The notes: generated by a model from the sequence alone, not told the origin. Positions 29,231 to 38,689 are shown, counted from the first letter of the stretch. The stretch is 64,000 nt of DNA from Cellulomonas sp. JZ18 (GCF_009720485.1 NZ_CP045245.1:1-64000); one strand, 5' to 3'. Translations and numbers: made by a program.

Positions 29231-30603
29231 TAGGAGTCCTTCACTTCCGTCGATCGCGGGTCGGGCGTCCCGCCCGCGTCCCGCCCTGCCGGGTCGGTCG
29301 TCGCACGCGCGGCCCGGCGCTCACCGGCGATGATCCCACCGGAGGCGTCCGCACGAGGGTACTGGTCGGTCCGGGTCACGCCCGTCGCCTGCACGGGGTA
29401 CGCGCCGCCGCCCGGTCCTGCCGGGCCTGCCGCACCCACGAGCCGGTCGGCCAGGGCCGCGCCGAGCAGCGCGACCAGCACGAGGACGAGGATGACGAGC
29501 GGCAGGCGCAGGCGCCGCAGGTTGCGCCCCGCGTCGCGGACCGCGTCCAGCACGGAGCCGGCGGGCGGTGTGGCGGCACGGGCGGCGGCACGGCGGGTGC
29601 CCGGGGCGGGTTCCGTGCGCCCGGCCCGGCCGCGCCGCGACGGCGGGTAGGACGGCGGGGCGTCGGCACGTGCCCGCGCGGCCTCCGCGTCGGGGGCTGC
29701 ACCCGCGTCCCGCCGGGTCCGCGCGAACTCGTCGCGCGGACGCTCGGGCCGCGAGACGAGCACCGGGACGCCCGACGGCGGGGTCTGCGGGACGAGCCGG
29801 TCCAGCAGACCCGCGAGCTCCTCGCCGGACCCGGGCCGCTCCGACGGCTCCTTGGAGAGCAGGCGCAGCACGAGCGCGGCGAGCCGCCGCTCGACCGTGG
29901 TCGGCAGCGGCGGGACCGGGTCGTTGACGTGCGCGACCGCGATGTCGACGGCGGTCGGGCCGGTGAACGGCCGCTTGCCCGCCAGCGCCTCGTACGCCAC
30001 GACGCCGAGCGAGTACAGGTCGGACAGCGGCGTGGCCGGACGCCCGACGGCCTGCTCGGGGGAGAGGTACTGGGCCGTGCCCATGACCATGCCGGTGGCC
30101 GTCATCGTCTTCTGGTCCGCGGCGAGCGAGACGCCGAAGTCGGTGATCTTCACCTTGCCGGACCTCGCCAGCAGGATGTTGCCGGGCTTCACGTCCCGGT
30201 GCACCACGCCCGCCTCGTGCGCGGCGTGCAGGCCGCGCGCCGTCTGCGCGAGCACGGGGAGCAGGCGGCGCGGGTCGAGCACGGGCTCGCGCTCGAGCAG
30301 GTCGCTCAGGGGCTCGCCGACGACGAGCTCCATGACCAGGTACGCCGACCCGTCCTGCTCGCCGTAGTCGAACAGCGCCGCGATGTTCGGGTGCGACAGG
30401 GCGGCGGAGTTGCGGGCCTCCGTGCGGAACCGCTCGAGGAAGCCGGCGTCGCCGGCGAACTCGGCGCGCAGCACCTTGACCGCGACGGGCCGTGCGAGGG
30501 CGTCGTCGTTCGCCTCCCACACCTCGCCCATGCCGCCCACGGCGATCCGCCGCAGGAGCCGGTAGCGCCCGCCGCCGAGCGCCACGCCCGGAGCCGTCCT
30601 CAC
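29230..30603 (-). CDS. pknA: Serine/threonine protein kinase PknA
   Basis: Partner kinase of PknB in cell-shape and division control. It is 457 residues from GTG 30603, which overlaps the pbpA stop by four bases. Kinase motifs are AVGGMGEVWEA, AVKVLR, HRDVKPGNILL, DFGVS and GTAQYLSPEQAVG. A Pro/Arg/Ala-rich linker and one membrane helix (LPLVILVLVLVALLGAALA) follow, with a short extracellular tail and no PASTA repeats. That is the normal PknA layout. An in-frame upstream extension to 30750 lies inside pbpA and is rejected. Confidence 0.96.
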   Translation of the reverse strand: MRTAPGVALGGGRYRLLRRIAVGGMGEVWEANDDALARPVAVKVLRAEFAGDAGFLERFRTEARNSAALSHPNIAALFDYGEQDGSAYLVMELVVGEPLSDLLEREPVLDPRRLLPVLAQTARGLHAAHEAGVVHRDVKPGNILLARSGKVKITDFGVSLAADQKTMTATGMVMGTAQYLSPEQAVGRPATPLSDLYSLGVVAYEALAGKRPFTGPTAVDIAVAHVNDPVPPLPTTVERRLAALVLRLLSKEPSERPGSGEELAGLLDRLVPQTPPSGVPVLVSRPERPRDEFARTRRDAGAAPDAEAARARADAPPSYPPSRRGRAGRTEPAPGTRRAAARAATPPAGSVLDAVRDAGRNLRRLRLPLVILVLVLVALLGAALADRLVGAAGPAGPGGGAYPVQATGVTRTDQYPRADASGGIIAGERRAARATTDPAGRDAGGTPDPRSTEVKDS

Positions 30604-32051
30604 GATGCCAGCACCGCCTCGATCACGGCCCGCGCGATCGGCGCCGCGACCTGTCCACCGGTCGCCTCGTTGCCGAGCGACCCGCCGTTCTCCACGATCA
30701 CCGCGACGGCCACCCGCGGGGCGTCCGCCGGCGCGAAGGCCGTGAACCACGCGTGCGGGGGCCGGCCCTCCACGGTCTCCGCCGTCCCGGTCTTGCCCGC
30801 GACCTGCACGCCGGGCAGCTGCGCCGAGCGCCCGGTGCCGGACTCGACCACCCCCACCATCATCCGGGTCAGACCCTCCGCGGTGGTCGGCGACACGGGG
30901 GTGGACAGCTCCTCGGGCTCGGTCTGCGAGACGACCGTCAGGTCCGCGGCGCGCACCGTGTCGACGAGGTAGGGCTTCATGAGCACACCGCCGTTGGCGA
31001 TCGCGGCGCTGACCATCGCCATCTGCAGCGGCGTCGCCGCGACGTCCCGCTGCCCGATCGCCGTCTGCGCGAGCGACGGCGGGTCCAGGTCGGTCGGGAA
31101 CACGCTCTCGACCACCTGCGTCGGGATCGCCAGCCGGCCCTGGTCGAAGCCGAAGCGCTCGGCCTGCTCGCGCAGCGCGTCCTCACCGAGGGTGAGGCCC
31201 AGCTGGGCGAACGCGGTGTTGCACGAGACGCGCAGCGCGTCGGCGAGGCTCACCTGGTCGCCGCCGCAGCTGCTGCCGCCGAAGTTGCCGATGGTCGCGG
31301 ACGTCTGCGGCAGGTCCAGGACCACCGGGGACGGCACGGGCGTGTCGGGCGTGTACGCGCCGCTCTCGAGCGCCGCGGCGGCGGTGACGAGCTTGAACGT
31401 CGACCCCGGCGCGTACCGCTCCTGCGTCGCGTTGCTGCGCAGCGGGTTCCCGGGGGCCGCGTCGAGCTCGGCGTACCGTGCCGACGCCTCGCTCGTGCTG
31501 TGCACGGCCAGCGCGTTGGGGTCGAACCCGGGGGTCGAGACCAGTGCCAGGACGCGTCCGGTGGACGGCTCGAGCGCCACGACGGCCCCGTGCTGGTCGC
31601 CCAGCGCCTCGCGCGCGGCCTGCTGCGCGGCCGGCAGGATCGTGGTCTCCACCGCCGCGCCCTCGGGCCGCCGGCCGGTGAGCAGGTCGCGGATGCGCGA
31701 GAAGAACAGCTGGTCGCCGCGGCCCGTGAGCTGGTCGTTGGCAGCCAGCTCGAGCTGGCTGCGCCCGTTCGCGATGGAGTAGAAGCCCGTGACCGAGGAG
31801 TACAGCTCGCCCTGCGCGTACGTGCGCTGGAAGCCGAACGGGTCGTCGACGGGGACGGACGCCGCGATGGCCTCACCGCCCGCGACGATCGGCCCGCGCG
31901 CGTTGCCGTGCTCGCGGTAGAGCGTGCGGGCGTTGCGCGGGTCGGTGTTGAGGTCCTCGGCCTGGCCGAACTGCACCCAGGACGCGCTGCCCATGAGCGC
32001 GACGAACATGACGAGGACGAGGGTGGCGAGGCGGCGCAGCGGCGTGTTCAC
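30600..32051 (-). CDS. pbpA: Class B penicillin-binding protein PbpA
   Basis: A peptidoglycan D,D-transpeptidase acting with the SEDS protein RodA/FtsW encoded just upstream. It is 483 residues with an N-terminal anchor (LATLVLVMFVALMGSASWVQF), dimerisation region, and transpeptidase domain with active-site STFK (in YAPGSTFKLV), SCN (VSCNTAFAQLG) and KTGTAE. The C-terminal sequence is typical of the actinobacterial PbpA group. GTG start overlaps the rodA stop. Phosphorylation by PknA/PknB is known for some homologues; here it is only implied by the operon. Confidence 0.96.
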   Translation of the reverse strand: MNTPLRRLATLVLVMFVALMGSASWVQFGQAEDLNTDPRNARTLYREHGNARGPIVAGGEAIAASVPVDDPFGFQRTYAQGELYSSVTGFYSIANGRSQLELAANDQLTGRGDQLFFSRIRDLLTGRRPEGAAVETTILPAAQQAAREALGDQHGAVVALEPSTGRVLALVSTPGFDPNALAVHSTSEASARYAELDAAPGNPLRSNATQERYAPGSTFKLVTAAAALESGAYTPDTPVPSPVVLDLPQTSATIGNFGGSSCGGDQVSLADALRVSCNTAFAQLGLTLGEDALREQAERFGFDQGRLAIPTQVVESVFPTDLDPPSLAQTAIGQRDVAATPLQMAMVSAAIANGGVLMKPYLVDTVRAADLTVVSQTEPEELSTPVSPTTAEGLTRMMVGVVESGTGRSAQLPGVQVAGKTGTAETVEGRPPHAWFTAFAPADAPRVAVAVIVENGGSLGNEATGGQVAAPIARAVIEAVLAS

Positions 32052-33553
32052 GCGTCCCCCTCGAGGTGCTCGGTCGGTCGGTCGTCGGGCTGGGGTCCGG
32101 TGCCGTCCGGCACCTCACGGGCCGGCGTGCGCACCGGGCGTCCGGTGCCGGTCCCGCGCCCCGCGACCGTGAGCGGGACGCCGATGTCCGGCGTCGGCAC
32201 GGCCCGCACGACCGGCACGGGCCGGCGCGCCTCGTCCGAGATCCGCAGCAGCAGCGCGGCGATCATCCAGTTCGCGACGAGTGACGAGCCGCCGTACGCG
32301 AGGAACGGCGTGGTCAGGCCCGTGAGCGGGATGATCCGCGTGACGCCGCCGACGACGACGAACAGCTGGAACGCCACGACGAAGGACAGGCCGCCCGCGA
32401 GCAGCTTGCCGAACCCGTCGCGCACGCCGATCGCGGTGCGCAGGCCGCGCTCCGCGAGCACGGTGTACAGCAGCAGCACGGCGAGCAGACCCGTCAGCCC
32501 CAGCTCCTCGCCGATGGACGCGATGATGAAGTCCGACTCGGCGTAGGGCACGAGGTCGGGCCGTCCCTGGCCCCAGCCCGTGCCGAACAGGCCGCCGTTC
32601 GCCATGCCGAACAGGCCCTGCACGACCTGGTACGACCCACCGACGTCCCGTCCGTACACGTCCGGGTCGAGCGCGCGCAGCCACACGTCGAACCGTGCGC
32701 CCACGTGGCCGAAGGTCGTCGCGGCCGCGACGGCACCGCCGACGAACAGCAGGAGGCCGATGACGACCCAGCTGGTGCGCTCGGTCGCGAGGTAGAGCAT
32801 CGCGACGAACAGTCCGAAGAACAGCAGGGACGTGCCCAGGTCCCGCTGCCCGACGAGGACGAGCAGCGACGCGCCCCACACCACGAGGATCGGGCCGAGG
32901 TCGCGCGCCCGCGGCAGCTGCAGCCCGAGCACCTTGTTGCCGGCGAGGGCCAGCGTGTCCCGGTGGGTGACGAGGTAGCCGGCGAAGAACACGGCGAGGG
33001 CGATCTTGGCGAACTCGGCGGGCTGCATGCCGGCGGGACCGATGCGGACCCAGATGCGGGCGCCGTTGACGGTCTGACCGATCACCGGCAGCAGGGGCAG
33101 CGCGATGAGGGCGAGGGCCGCGACCATCGCCGTGTACGTGTAGCGGCGCAGCGTCCGGTGGTCGCGCAGCACCAGCAGCACCGCGACCGCCAGGGCGACG
33201 GAGATCGCCGTCCACGCGAGCTGCCGGTCCGCGAACCCCGCGTCGGCGCGCCCGCGCTCGGCGTACGCGAGCGAGAGCCGCGAGATCATCGCGAGCCCGA
33301 GCCCGTTCAGCGCGACCACCACGGGCAGGATCACAGGGTCCGCGTACGGCGCGCGCAGGCGCAGCACGACGTGCACGACGAGCGCGAGGACCGTCGTGCC
33401 CACCGCGTACCCCACGGCGTTGCCGGGCACCTGGTCCGTCACGCCGATGCCGGCGAGCACGTACCCGGCGACGCCGATGGCCAGGGCGGGGACGAGCAGC
33501 AGCAGCTCGGTCCCACGCCCGGGACGGACCCGGTGGGGCTGGATGCTCGCCAT
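32048..33553 (-). CDS. rodA: SEDS-family peptidoglycan glycosyltransferase RodA/FtsW
   Basis: A lipid II-polymerising membrane enzyme paired with PbpA. It is 501 residues from ATG 33553 with about ten to twelve membrane helices and SEDS signatures GARIWVRIGPAGMQPAEFAKI and LTTPFLAYGGSSLVANW. In the raw sequence this gene runs in one frame with pstP and gives a 985-codon open frame; that is an artefact of two base losses in the pstP tail. The start is fixed by the ATG that overlaps the restored pstP stop (TGATG). The C-terminal tail is Pro/Arg/Thr-rich and cytoplasmic. Confidence 0.93.
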   Translation of the reverse strand: MASIQPHRVRPGRGTELLLLVPALAIGVAGYVLAGIGVTDQVPGNAVGYAVGTTVLALVVHVVLRLRAPYADPVILPVVVALNGLGLAMISRLSLAYAERGRADAGFADRQLAWTAISVALAVAVLLVLRDHRTLRRYTYTAMVAALALIALPLLPVIGQTVNGARIWVRIGPAGMQPAEFAKIALAVFFAGYLVTHRDTLALAGNKVLGLQLPRARDLGPILVVWGASLLVLVGQRDLGTSLLFFGLFVAMLYLATERTSWVVIGLLLFVGGAVAAATTFGHVGARFDVWLRALDPDVYGRDVGGSYQVVQGLFGMANGGLFGTGWGQGRPDLVPYAESDFIIASIGEELGLTGLLAVLLLYTVLAERGLRTAIGVRDGFGKLLAGGLSFVVAFQLFVVVGGVTRIIPLTGLTTPFLAYGGSSLVANWMIAALLLRISDEARRPVPVVRAVPTPDIGVPLTVAGRGTGTGRPVRTPAREVPDGTGPQPDDRPTEHLEGDA

Positions 33554-35005
33554 CACCGCGCGCCGACCCCGGCGGTGTCGGTCCCGGCGGCGCCGGGCAG
33601 CGGGTCGGTGGGGCGGGGACCAGCGGGTCGGTCGGCGCGGGCGGCAGCGTGGTCCCGTCGGTGGGCAGCGGGACGGGACGGCGGGCGTCGGCGTCGCCGG
33701 CTCCTCGTCCTCGACCCCGTCCTCCAGCATCGCGACGAGGTCGCGCGCCTCGGCCAGCGAGCCGGCCGAGATCGTCTGCTCGACGCGCTCGCGCAGGTAC
33801 GCCGGCAGGTCGTCGACGCGCAGACGGGTCGTCTCGACGGCGGAGGTCAGCTCCACCGGTCCCAGCGTCTGCGGGATGCCGCGGTAGACCGTCACCCGTC
33901 CGTCGCCGGCGCCCACGTAGTACTGCTGCTGCGTCCACAGGTAGCCCAGCACGACGGCCGCGACGAGCCCGAGGCCCGCGACCACCCACGCCACCACGAG
34001 CCCGCGCCGGCGGGGTGCGGGCGCCAGGGGCTCGTCCTCGTGCGTGTCGTCGCGGTCGGCGTCGTCCGGGCCGTCTCCGGGCGTGCCGGCGGCCGGGGCG
34101 TCCTCGGGCGGGCCGTCGTCACCGGCGCCGTCCGCACCGGTGCGTCGCGCGCGCCCGGTCAGCCAGGCGGCACGCGCGGCGGGGCTCTCGGCGGCGGCCG
34201 AGGGCCGCTTGCGCGACAGGGCGGCCGCGCCGACGACGCTGGCGTTGGTCGACGGCATCGCGCCGTCGGGCAGCTCGTCGAGCTCGACGACGTCCGCGAG
34301 CACGACGGTGACGTTGTCGCCACCACCGGCGCGCAGCGCGAGCTGCACCAGCCGGTCGGCGCACGCGTCGACGTCGGGGATCGTCGCGAGCGTCTCCTCG
34401 ATCGTCTCGGCCGACACGAAGCCGGACAGGCCGTCGGAGCACAGCAGCCAGCGGTCCCCGACCCGCGCCTCGCGCACCGACAGGTCCGCCGTGACGTCCG
34501 CGTCGAAGTCGCCCAGCACGCGCATGACGACCGACCGCTGCGGGTGGTGCTCGGCCTCCTCGGCGGTGATGCGGCCCGTGTCCACCAGGTGCTGCACGAA
34601 CGTGTGGTCCGTCGTCACCTGCGACAGCACGCCGTCGCGGAACAGGTAGCCCCGGCTGTCGCCCAGGTGCACCATCGCCAGCTTGTTGCCGGCACGCAGG
34701 ATCGCCGTGACCGTGGTGCCCATGCCGGCCAGGTCGGGGTCGGCGGTGCTGCGGGCGATGATCTCCGCCCGGGCGTCGTCGAGCGCGACCTCCAGCTCGT
34801 CCAGCGCGTCGTCGGGACCGTGCGACTCGCCGTCGAGGGGTGCGAGGGCCGCGACCGCGACCGACGACGCGACGTCGCCCCCCGCGTGCCCGCCCATGCC
34901 GTCCGCGACGACCAGCAGGTGCGGACCGGCGTACGCGGAGTCCTGGTTGTCGGAGCGCACGAGCCCCACGTCGGAGCGCGCGGCGAAGCGGAGGGCGACC
35001 GTCAC
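33553..35005 (-). CDS. pstP: PP2C-family Ser/Thr phosphatase PstP (two apparent frameshifts in the tail)
   Basis: Dephosphorylates PknA/PknB and their substrates. The PP2C domain (SDNQDSAYAG, VVADGMGGHAGGDVAS, MGTTVTAIL, GDSRGYLF, CSDGLSGF, GGGDNVTVVLADV) covers residues 1 to about 240. An acidic linker, one membrane helix (LVVAWVVAGLGLVAAVVLGYL) and an extracellular part follow. After EEPATPTPAVP the frame shifts near 33674 and again at GGGG 33610-33613. Adding one base at each yields VPLPTDGTTLPPAPTDPLVP and a stop in TGATG that abuts rodA, total about 484 residues. GTG 35005 starts three bases after fhaB. Confidence 0.93.
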
Positions 35006-35008
35006 GGG

Positions 35009-35518
35009 CTACCTCTGCAGCTCGAGCACGCTCTGGCCCACGCGCACCGGGGTGCCGGTGGGCACGGGCGTGGGCTGCTCGACGCGCTGCTCGCCGACGT
35101 AGGTGCCGTTGGTGGAGCCCAGGTCCTCGACGAACCACTGGTCGTCCTGGGGGAACAGGCGCGCGTGCCGGGACGAGGAGTAGTCGTCGTCGAGCACGAG
35201 CGTGCAGCTGGGCGCGCGGCCGATCAGGACGGCCGACGTGCCGAGCGGCAGGGTGGTGCCGCGCAGCGGTCCCTCGGTCACCACGAGCCGGCTCGGTCCC
35301 CCGCCGCGCGTGCGCCGCGGGGGACGGGCGGGCGCCTCCGGCGCCGGGGCGGGGGCGTCCGCGGCGGTGCCCGCCGTGCGGGGCGCGGGCGTGCGGCGGC
35401 GGTCGATGATGCGCGTGCCGTACAGGTCGCGGCGCAGCACCGTGATCGCGGAGAGCACCAGCAGCCACAGCAGGGCCAGGTACCCGATCCGCAGGAGGGT
35501 GATCGTCAGCTCGCTCAT
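35009..35518 (-). CDS. fhaB: FHA-domain protein FhaB (FipA)
   Basis: A 169-residue membrane-anchored phosphothreonine reader of the PknA/PknB pathway, linked to division in mycobacteria. The N-terminal helix is LTITLLRIGYLALLWLLVLS, with a Pro/Ala-rich linker and a C-terminal FHA domain: VLIGRAPSCTLVLDDDYSSSRHARL and DLGSTNGTYVGEQRV hold the binding Arg, Ser, His and Asn. Ten bases follow the fhaA stop, and three precede pstP. Confidence 0.95.
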   Translation of the reverse strand: MSELTITLLRIGYLALLWLLVLSAITVLRRDLYGTRIIDRRRTPAPRTAGTAADAPAPAPEAPARPPRRTRGGGPSRLVVTEGPLRGTTLPLGTSAVLIGRAPSCTLVLDDDYSSSRHARLFPQDDQWFVEDLGSTNGTYVGEQRVEQPTPVPTGTPVRVGQSVLELQR

Positions 35519-35528
35519 GCGCGCCGGG

Positions 35529-36233
35529 TCACTCGTCCGCGTCGGGGCCGCCGGTCCAGAACAGGATCCGGGTGCGGCCGATCGTCAGGGTGTTGCCGTC
35601 CAGCAGGGTCGCCGCCGGCACCTGGTGCCCCTCGACGTACAGGCCGTTGGTCGAGCCGAGGTCGCTCGCGACGACGCCGTCGGGCGTGACGCGGATCTCG
35701 AGGTGGCGCCGGGACACCCCGGGGTCGTCCACGATGATGTCGGCCTCGGAGCCGCGGCCGATGACCGTGACCGGGCCGGTAAGGATGTAGCGCTGGCCGT
35801 CGATGTCGATGAGCGGGTGACGGGGGCTCGGGGCCGCGGTCGTCGCGGGGGCGACGGCGCCGCGCACGGTCGCGCTGTGCACCGCGAACCGGCCGGCGTC
35901 CTGCTCGGTGTTCTCGCTGAACGAGACCGTGACGGGTCCGACGAACGCGTAGTGCTGGCCCGCCGCGTGGTCCGTGACGTTCGCCGCGAGCTCCTCCGCG
36001 AGGGCCTCGGCGCCCCACTGCTCGACCTGGTCGTAGTCCGGCGTGGACAGCTCGATCGTGAACTCGTTCGGCACGACGGTGCGGTCGCGGCCCACCACGG
36101 CCGCGCGGTCGTCGAGCTCGCGCCGCAGCGCGTCGGCGAGCTCGATCGGCTTCACCTCGCTGCGGAAGGCGCGCGCGAACGCGTTGTTGACCACGCGCTC
36201 GACGCCGTTCTCGAACTTGTCGAGGAACCCCAC
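35529..36233 (-). CDS. fhaA: FHA-domain protein FhaA
   Basis: Scaffold protein of the kinase operon, known to bind phosphorylated MviN and RodA-type partners in mycobacteria. It is 234 residues. The N-terminal DUF3662 domain (FLDKFENGVERVVNNAFARA, KPIELADALRRELDD, VPNEFTIELS) is joined by a short linker to a C-terminal FHA domain (VIGRGSEADIIVDDPGVSRRH, DLGSTNGLYVEGH). GTG 36233 is preferred over GTG 36239 because AGGAGG then has proper spacing. The linker is much shorter than in M. tuberculosis. It is the first gene of the seven-gene operon. Confidence 0.94.
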   Translation of the reverse strand: MGFLDKFENGVERVVNNAFARAFRSEVKPIELADALRRELDDRAAVVGRDRTVVPNEFTIELSTPDYDQVEQWGAEALAEELAANVTDHAAGQHYAFVGPVTVSFSENTEQDAGRFAVHSATVRGAVAPATTAAPSPRHPLIDIDGQRYILTGPVTVIGRGSEADIIVDDPGVSRRHLEIRVTPDGVVASDLGSTNGLYVEGHQVPAATLLDGNTLTIGRTRILFWTGGPDADE

Positions 36234-36433
36234 GCCCACCTCCTCCCGCCGCCTCGTCGGGCCCGCAGGCCCCCAGCGTGCTCCGTGGCTCGTCGGGCGT
36301 GGCGCGCCGACGGTCCGTCCTGATCGTATCCGTGCCGTGCACCCCACGGGTCCGCCCGGGGTGGGGACACCCCGCACGGGTGGTGGGACGTGGGTCGTAC
36401 AGGACCGGCCGGGACCTCGCCCTGACCGGCCGG

Positions 36434-36463
36434 TTCGGTACCGGGGACACAGCGTGCTACTGT
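36434..36463 (+). promoter_or_regulatory. Promoter of tRNA-Leu
   Basis: TTCGGT (36434-36439) and TACTGT (36458-36463) are spaced by 18 bases, with the -10 ending 10 bases before the tRNA. Confidence 0.6.
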
Positions 36464-36473
36464 TCCGGACTGC

Positions 36474-36556
36474 GCGCGAGTGGCGGAACGGCAGACGCGC
36501 TGGCTTCAGGTGCCAGTGTCCGAAAGGGCGTGCGGGTTCAAATCCCGCCTCGCGCA
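36474..36556 (+). tRNA. tRNA-Leu (CAG)
   Basis: An 83-base class II tRNA. Acceptor GCGCGAG pairs with CTCGCGC, discriminator A. Anticodon stem CTGGC/GCCAG encloses TTCAGGT with anticodon CAG at 36507-36509. A long variable arm and T-loop TTCAAAT follow. CCA is not encoded. A strong hairpin follows directly. Confidence 0.98.
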
Positions 36557-36562
36557 CGTCAG

Positions 36563-36600
36563 GACGAGAGCCGGTGACCTCAGGGTCACCGGCTCTCGTC
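36563..36600 (+). terminator. Terminator of tRNA-Leu
   Basis: A perfect 17-bp stem (GACGAGAGCCGGTGACC / GGTCACCGGCTCTCGTC) with loop TCAG, seven bases after the tRNA. Confidence 0.88.
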
Positions 36601-36656
36601 GTACCCGACCCCGTCCAGGTGCCGCCGGCGCCGCCCGACCCGGGGAGGATGCGGGC

Positions 36657-36974
36657 ATGACGGCGTCGAGGCGCGGGCTCGCGCTCCTGGTCGTGCCCGT
36701 GCTCCTGGCCCTCGGTGCGTGCTCGCGCGGGCCGTCCTACGACGAGGTGGAGGCGTGCAACCGCGTGCACGCCTGGGACGCGGGCGGGCGCGAGGCGGAC
36801 GGGCTCGAGCGGGCGGCAGCCCGGGCGAGGGAGGCGCTGGAGGGCGCCGCGGGGAGCCGACTGGCGTCGGCGGCGGAGCAGCTCGCGGACGGTGACGCGA
36901 CGGACGCGGCGAGCCGGGCCGAGGCGTTCCTCGCGGCGTGCCGCGACCTGGGGTGGGACCTGCCCGAGGGATAG
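36657..36974 (+). CDS. Small lipoprotein, unknown function
   Basis: A 105-residue protein from ATG 36657 after GGGGAGG. A signal sequence ends in a lipobox LALGAC, giving a lipidated Cys near residue 22. The rest is Ala/Glu/Arg-rich helix (ERAAARAREALEGAAGSRLA) ending RDLGWDLPEG. No family is recognised. It lies alone between tRNA-Leu and pectate lyase. Confidence 0.75.
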   Translation: MTASRRGLALLVVPVLLALGACSRGPSYDEVEACNRVHAWDAGGREADGLERAAARAREALEGAAGSRLASAAEQLADGDATDAASRAEAFLAACRDLGWDLPEG

Positions 36975-37043
36975 GGCCGAGGTGTGAAGCGTTTCGTCGT
37001 CCACACGGGGCCTTGCGCGTTGGGAAAGCGGTCTCCTAGCGTC

Positions 37044-37059
37044 GAGAAACCGGTTACTC
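37044..37059. promoter_or_regulatory. LacI-type operator candidate upstream of pectate lyase
   Basis: GAGAAACCGGTTACTC is a 16-base palindrome with a single symmetric mismatch pair around a CG centre, as in LacI/GalR-family operators. It lies 62 bases before the pectate lyase ATG. TGAAGCGTTTCG at about 36984 is a second, weaker palindrome. Confidence 0.5.
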
Positions 37060-37120
37060 GGCGAGTCAGCTGCCGCTCCGGTGCAGTCCCCACTTCGACG
37101 ACGAAGGTGAGACGACGACG

Positions 37121-38689
37121 ATGACACGACCCACCGCCCTGCGATCACTCGCGGCCGGCGCCACTCTCGCGCTCGCGGCCGCGGCCGGCGTGACCGCGCT
37201 CGCGGCCCCTGCCGCCCATGCCGTCTCCGGCAGCGCCACGGGCTTCGCGTCCCAGAACGGCGGCACCACCGGCGGCGCCGGCGGGCAGACCGTCCGCGCC
37301 AGCACCGGCACGGAGATCCACCAGGCCCTGTGCAGCCGCCCCAGCACGAGCACCCCGATCACGATCCAGGTCTCGGGCACCATCACCGTCGGCAACACCG
37401 CCAAGGTGTCCGGGACGGGCTGCAACACGGCCGCCGGCGTGATCGAGCTCAAGGGCATCAGCAACGTGACGATCGAGGGCGTCGGCAGCGGAGCCACGTT
37501 CGACCAGATCGGCATCCACATCCGCGACTCGAGCAACATCATCATCCAGAACGTCACGGTCAAGAACGTCAAGAAGTCGGGCTCCCCGACGTCCAACGGC
37601 GGCGACGCCATCGGCATGGAGAGCACGGTCCGCAACGTGTGGGTGGACCACGTGACGCTCGAGGCGTCGGGTGGGGAGTCGGAGGGCTTCGACGGCCTGT
37701 TCGACATGAAGAACGACGTCGAGTACGTGACGCTGTCCTACTCGATCCTGCGCAACTCCGGCCGCGGCGGGCTCATCGGCTCCAGCGAGAGCGACACGGG
37801 GAACAGCAACATCACGTTCCACCACAACCTGTACCAGAACATCGACTCCCGCACCCCGCTGCTGCGCGGCGGCGTCGCGCACATGTACAACAACCACTAC
37901 CTGCAGCTCAACGAGTCGGGCATCAACTCGCGCGCCGGTGCGCGGGCGAAGGTGGAGAACAACTACTTCGAGGACTCCAAGGACGTCCTCGGCACCTTCT
38001 ACACGTCCGAGCGCGGCGAGTGGCAGACCGCCGGCAACATCCTCGACAACGTCACGTGGTCGAGCCCCGGCGGCGACACGCGTCCGGCCGGCCCGAGCAT
38101 GGCGTCCACGACGACCGTGAGCGTCCCCTACTCGTACCGCCTCGACGGCGCGAGCTGCGTCCCGGCCCTCGTCGCCGCCACCGCGGGCGCGAACAAGGGC
38201 CTGCGCGTCTCCGACGGCTCCTGCTCGCCGCAGACACCCGCCCCGAACCCGACGACCCCGGGCCCGAACCCGACCACCCCGGCGCCGAACCCGACGACCC
38301 CCGCCCCGAACCCGACGTCGCCCTCCGGCACGAACCTCAGCCGCGGCGCCGGCGCCGACGGCTCGAGCAAGGCGAGCGGCACGAGCTACGGCAACGTGGT
38401 CGACGGCAACCTCGGCACCTACTGGTCGCCCAGCGGGTCGACGGGCCGCGTGTCGGTCAAGTGGGACTCGGCGACGACCATCTCGACGGTCGTCGTGAAG
38501 CAGGCGTCCGGCGGCGGCAGCATCACGAGCTTCCGCGTCGTCAACAACGACACGGGCGCCGTGCTCGGCACGGGCTCCGGCAGCAACGCGACGGTCTCCT
38601 TCCCGGCCGTCTCGCTGAAGAAGGTCAACGTCGAGATCACCGGCGCGACCGGCACCCCGCGCGTCGCCGAGGTCGAGACCTACCGCTGA
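37121..38689 (+). CDS. Secreted PL1 pectate lyase with C-terminal discoidin-like module
   Basis: Cleaves polygalacturonate by beta-elimination. It is 522 residues with a signal peptide (cleavage near APAAHA). The PL1 beta-helix domain runs to about residue 370 and shows NVWVDHVTLEA, EGFDGLFDMKNDVEYVTLSY, GRGGLIGSSESD, ITFHHNLYQNIDSRTPLLRG and HMYNNHYLQL. A repeated PNPTTP linker (about 372-400) leads to a galactose-binding/F5-8-type module (NLSRGAGADGSSKASG, VVDGNLGTYWSPSGS). The start follows CGAAGGTGAGA. It is monocistronic, with an operator-like palindrome upstream and a hairpin downstream. Confidence 0.95.
   Translation: MTRPTALRSLAAGATLALAAAAGVTALAAPAAHAVSGSATGFASQNGGTTGGAGGQTVRASTGTEIHQALCSRPSTSTPITIQVSGTITVGNTAKVSGTGCNTAAGVIELKGISNVTIEGVGSGATFDQIGIHIRDSSNIIIQNVTVKNVKKSGSPTSNGGDAIGMESTVRNVWVDHVTLEASGGESEGFDGLFDMKNDVEYVTLSYSILRNSGRGGLIGSSESDTGNSNITFHHNLYQNIDSRTPLLRGGVAHMYNNHYLQLNESGINSRAGARAKVENNYFEDSKDVLGTFYTSERGEWQTAGNILDNVTWSSPGGDTRPAGPSMASTTTVSVPYSYRLDGASCVPALVAATAGANKGLRVSDGSCSPQTPAPNPTTPGPNPTTPAPNPTTPAPNPTSPSGTNLSRGAGADGSSKASGTSYGNVVDGNLGTYWSPSGSTGRVSVKWDSATTISTVVVKQASGGGSITSFRVVNNDTGAVLGTGSGSNATVSFPAVSLKKVNVEITGATGTPRVAEVETYR

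Noticed and set aside
32048..35005. Novel PP2C-SEDS fusion protein
   Set aside because: The junction is a shifted reading of a normal pstP tail; restoring two bases yields adjacent genes with a TGATG overlap.
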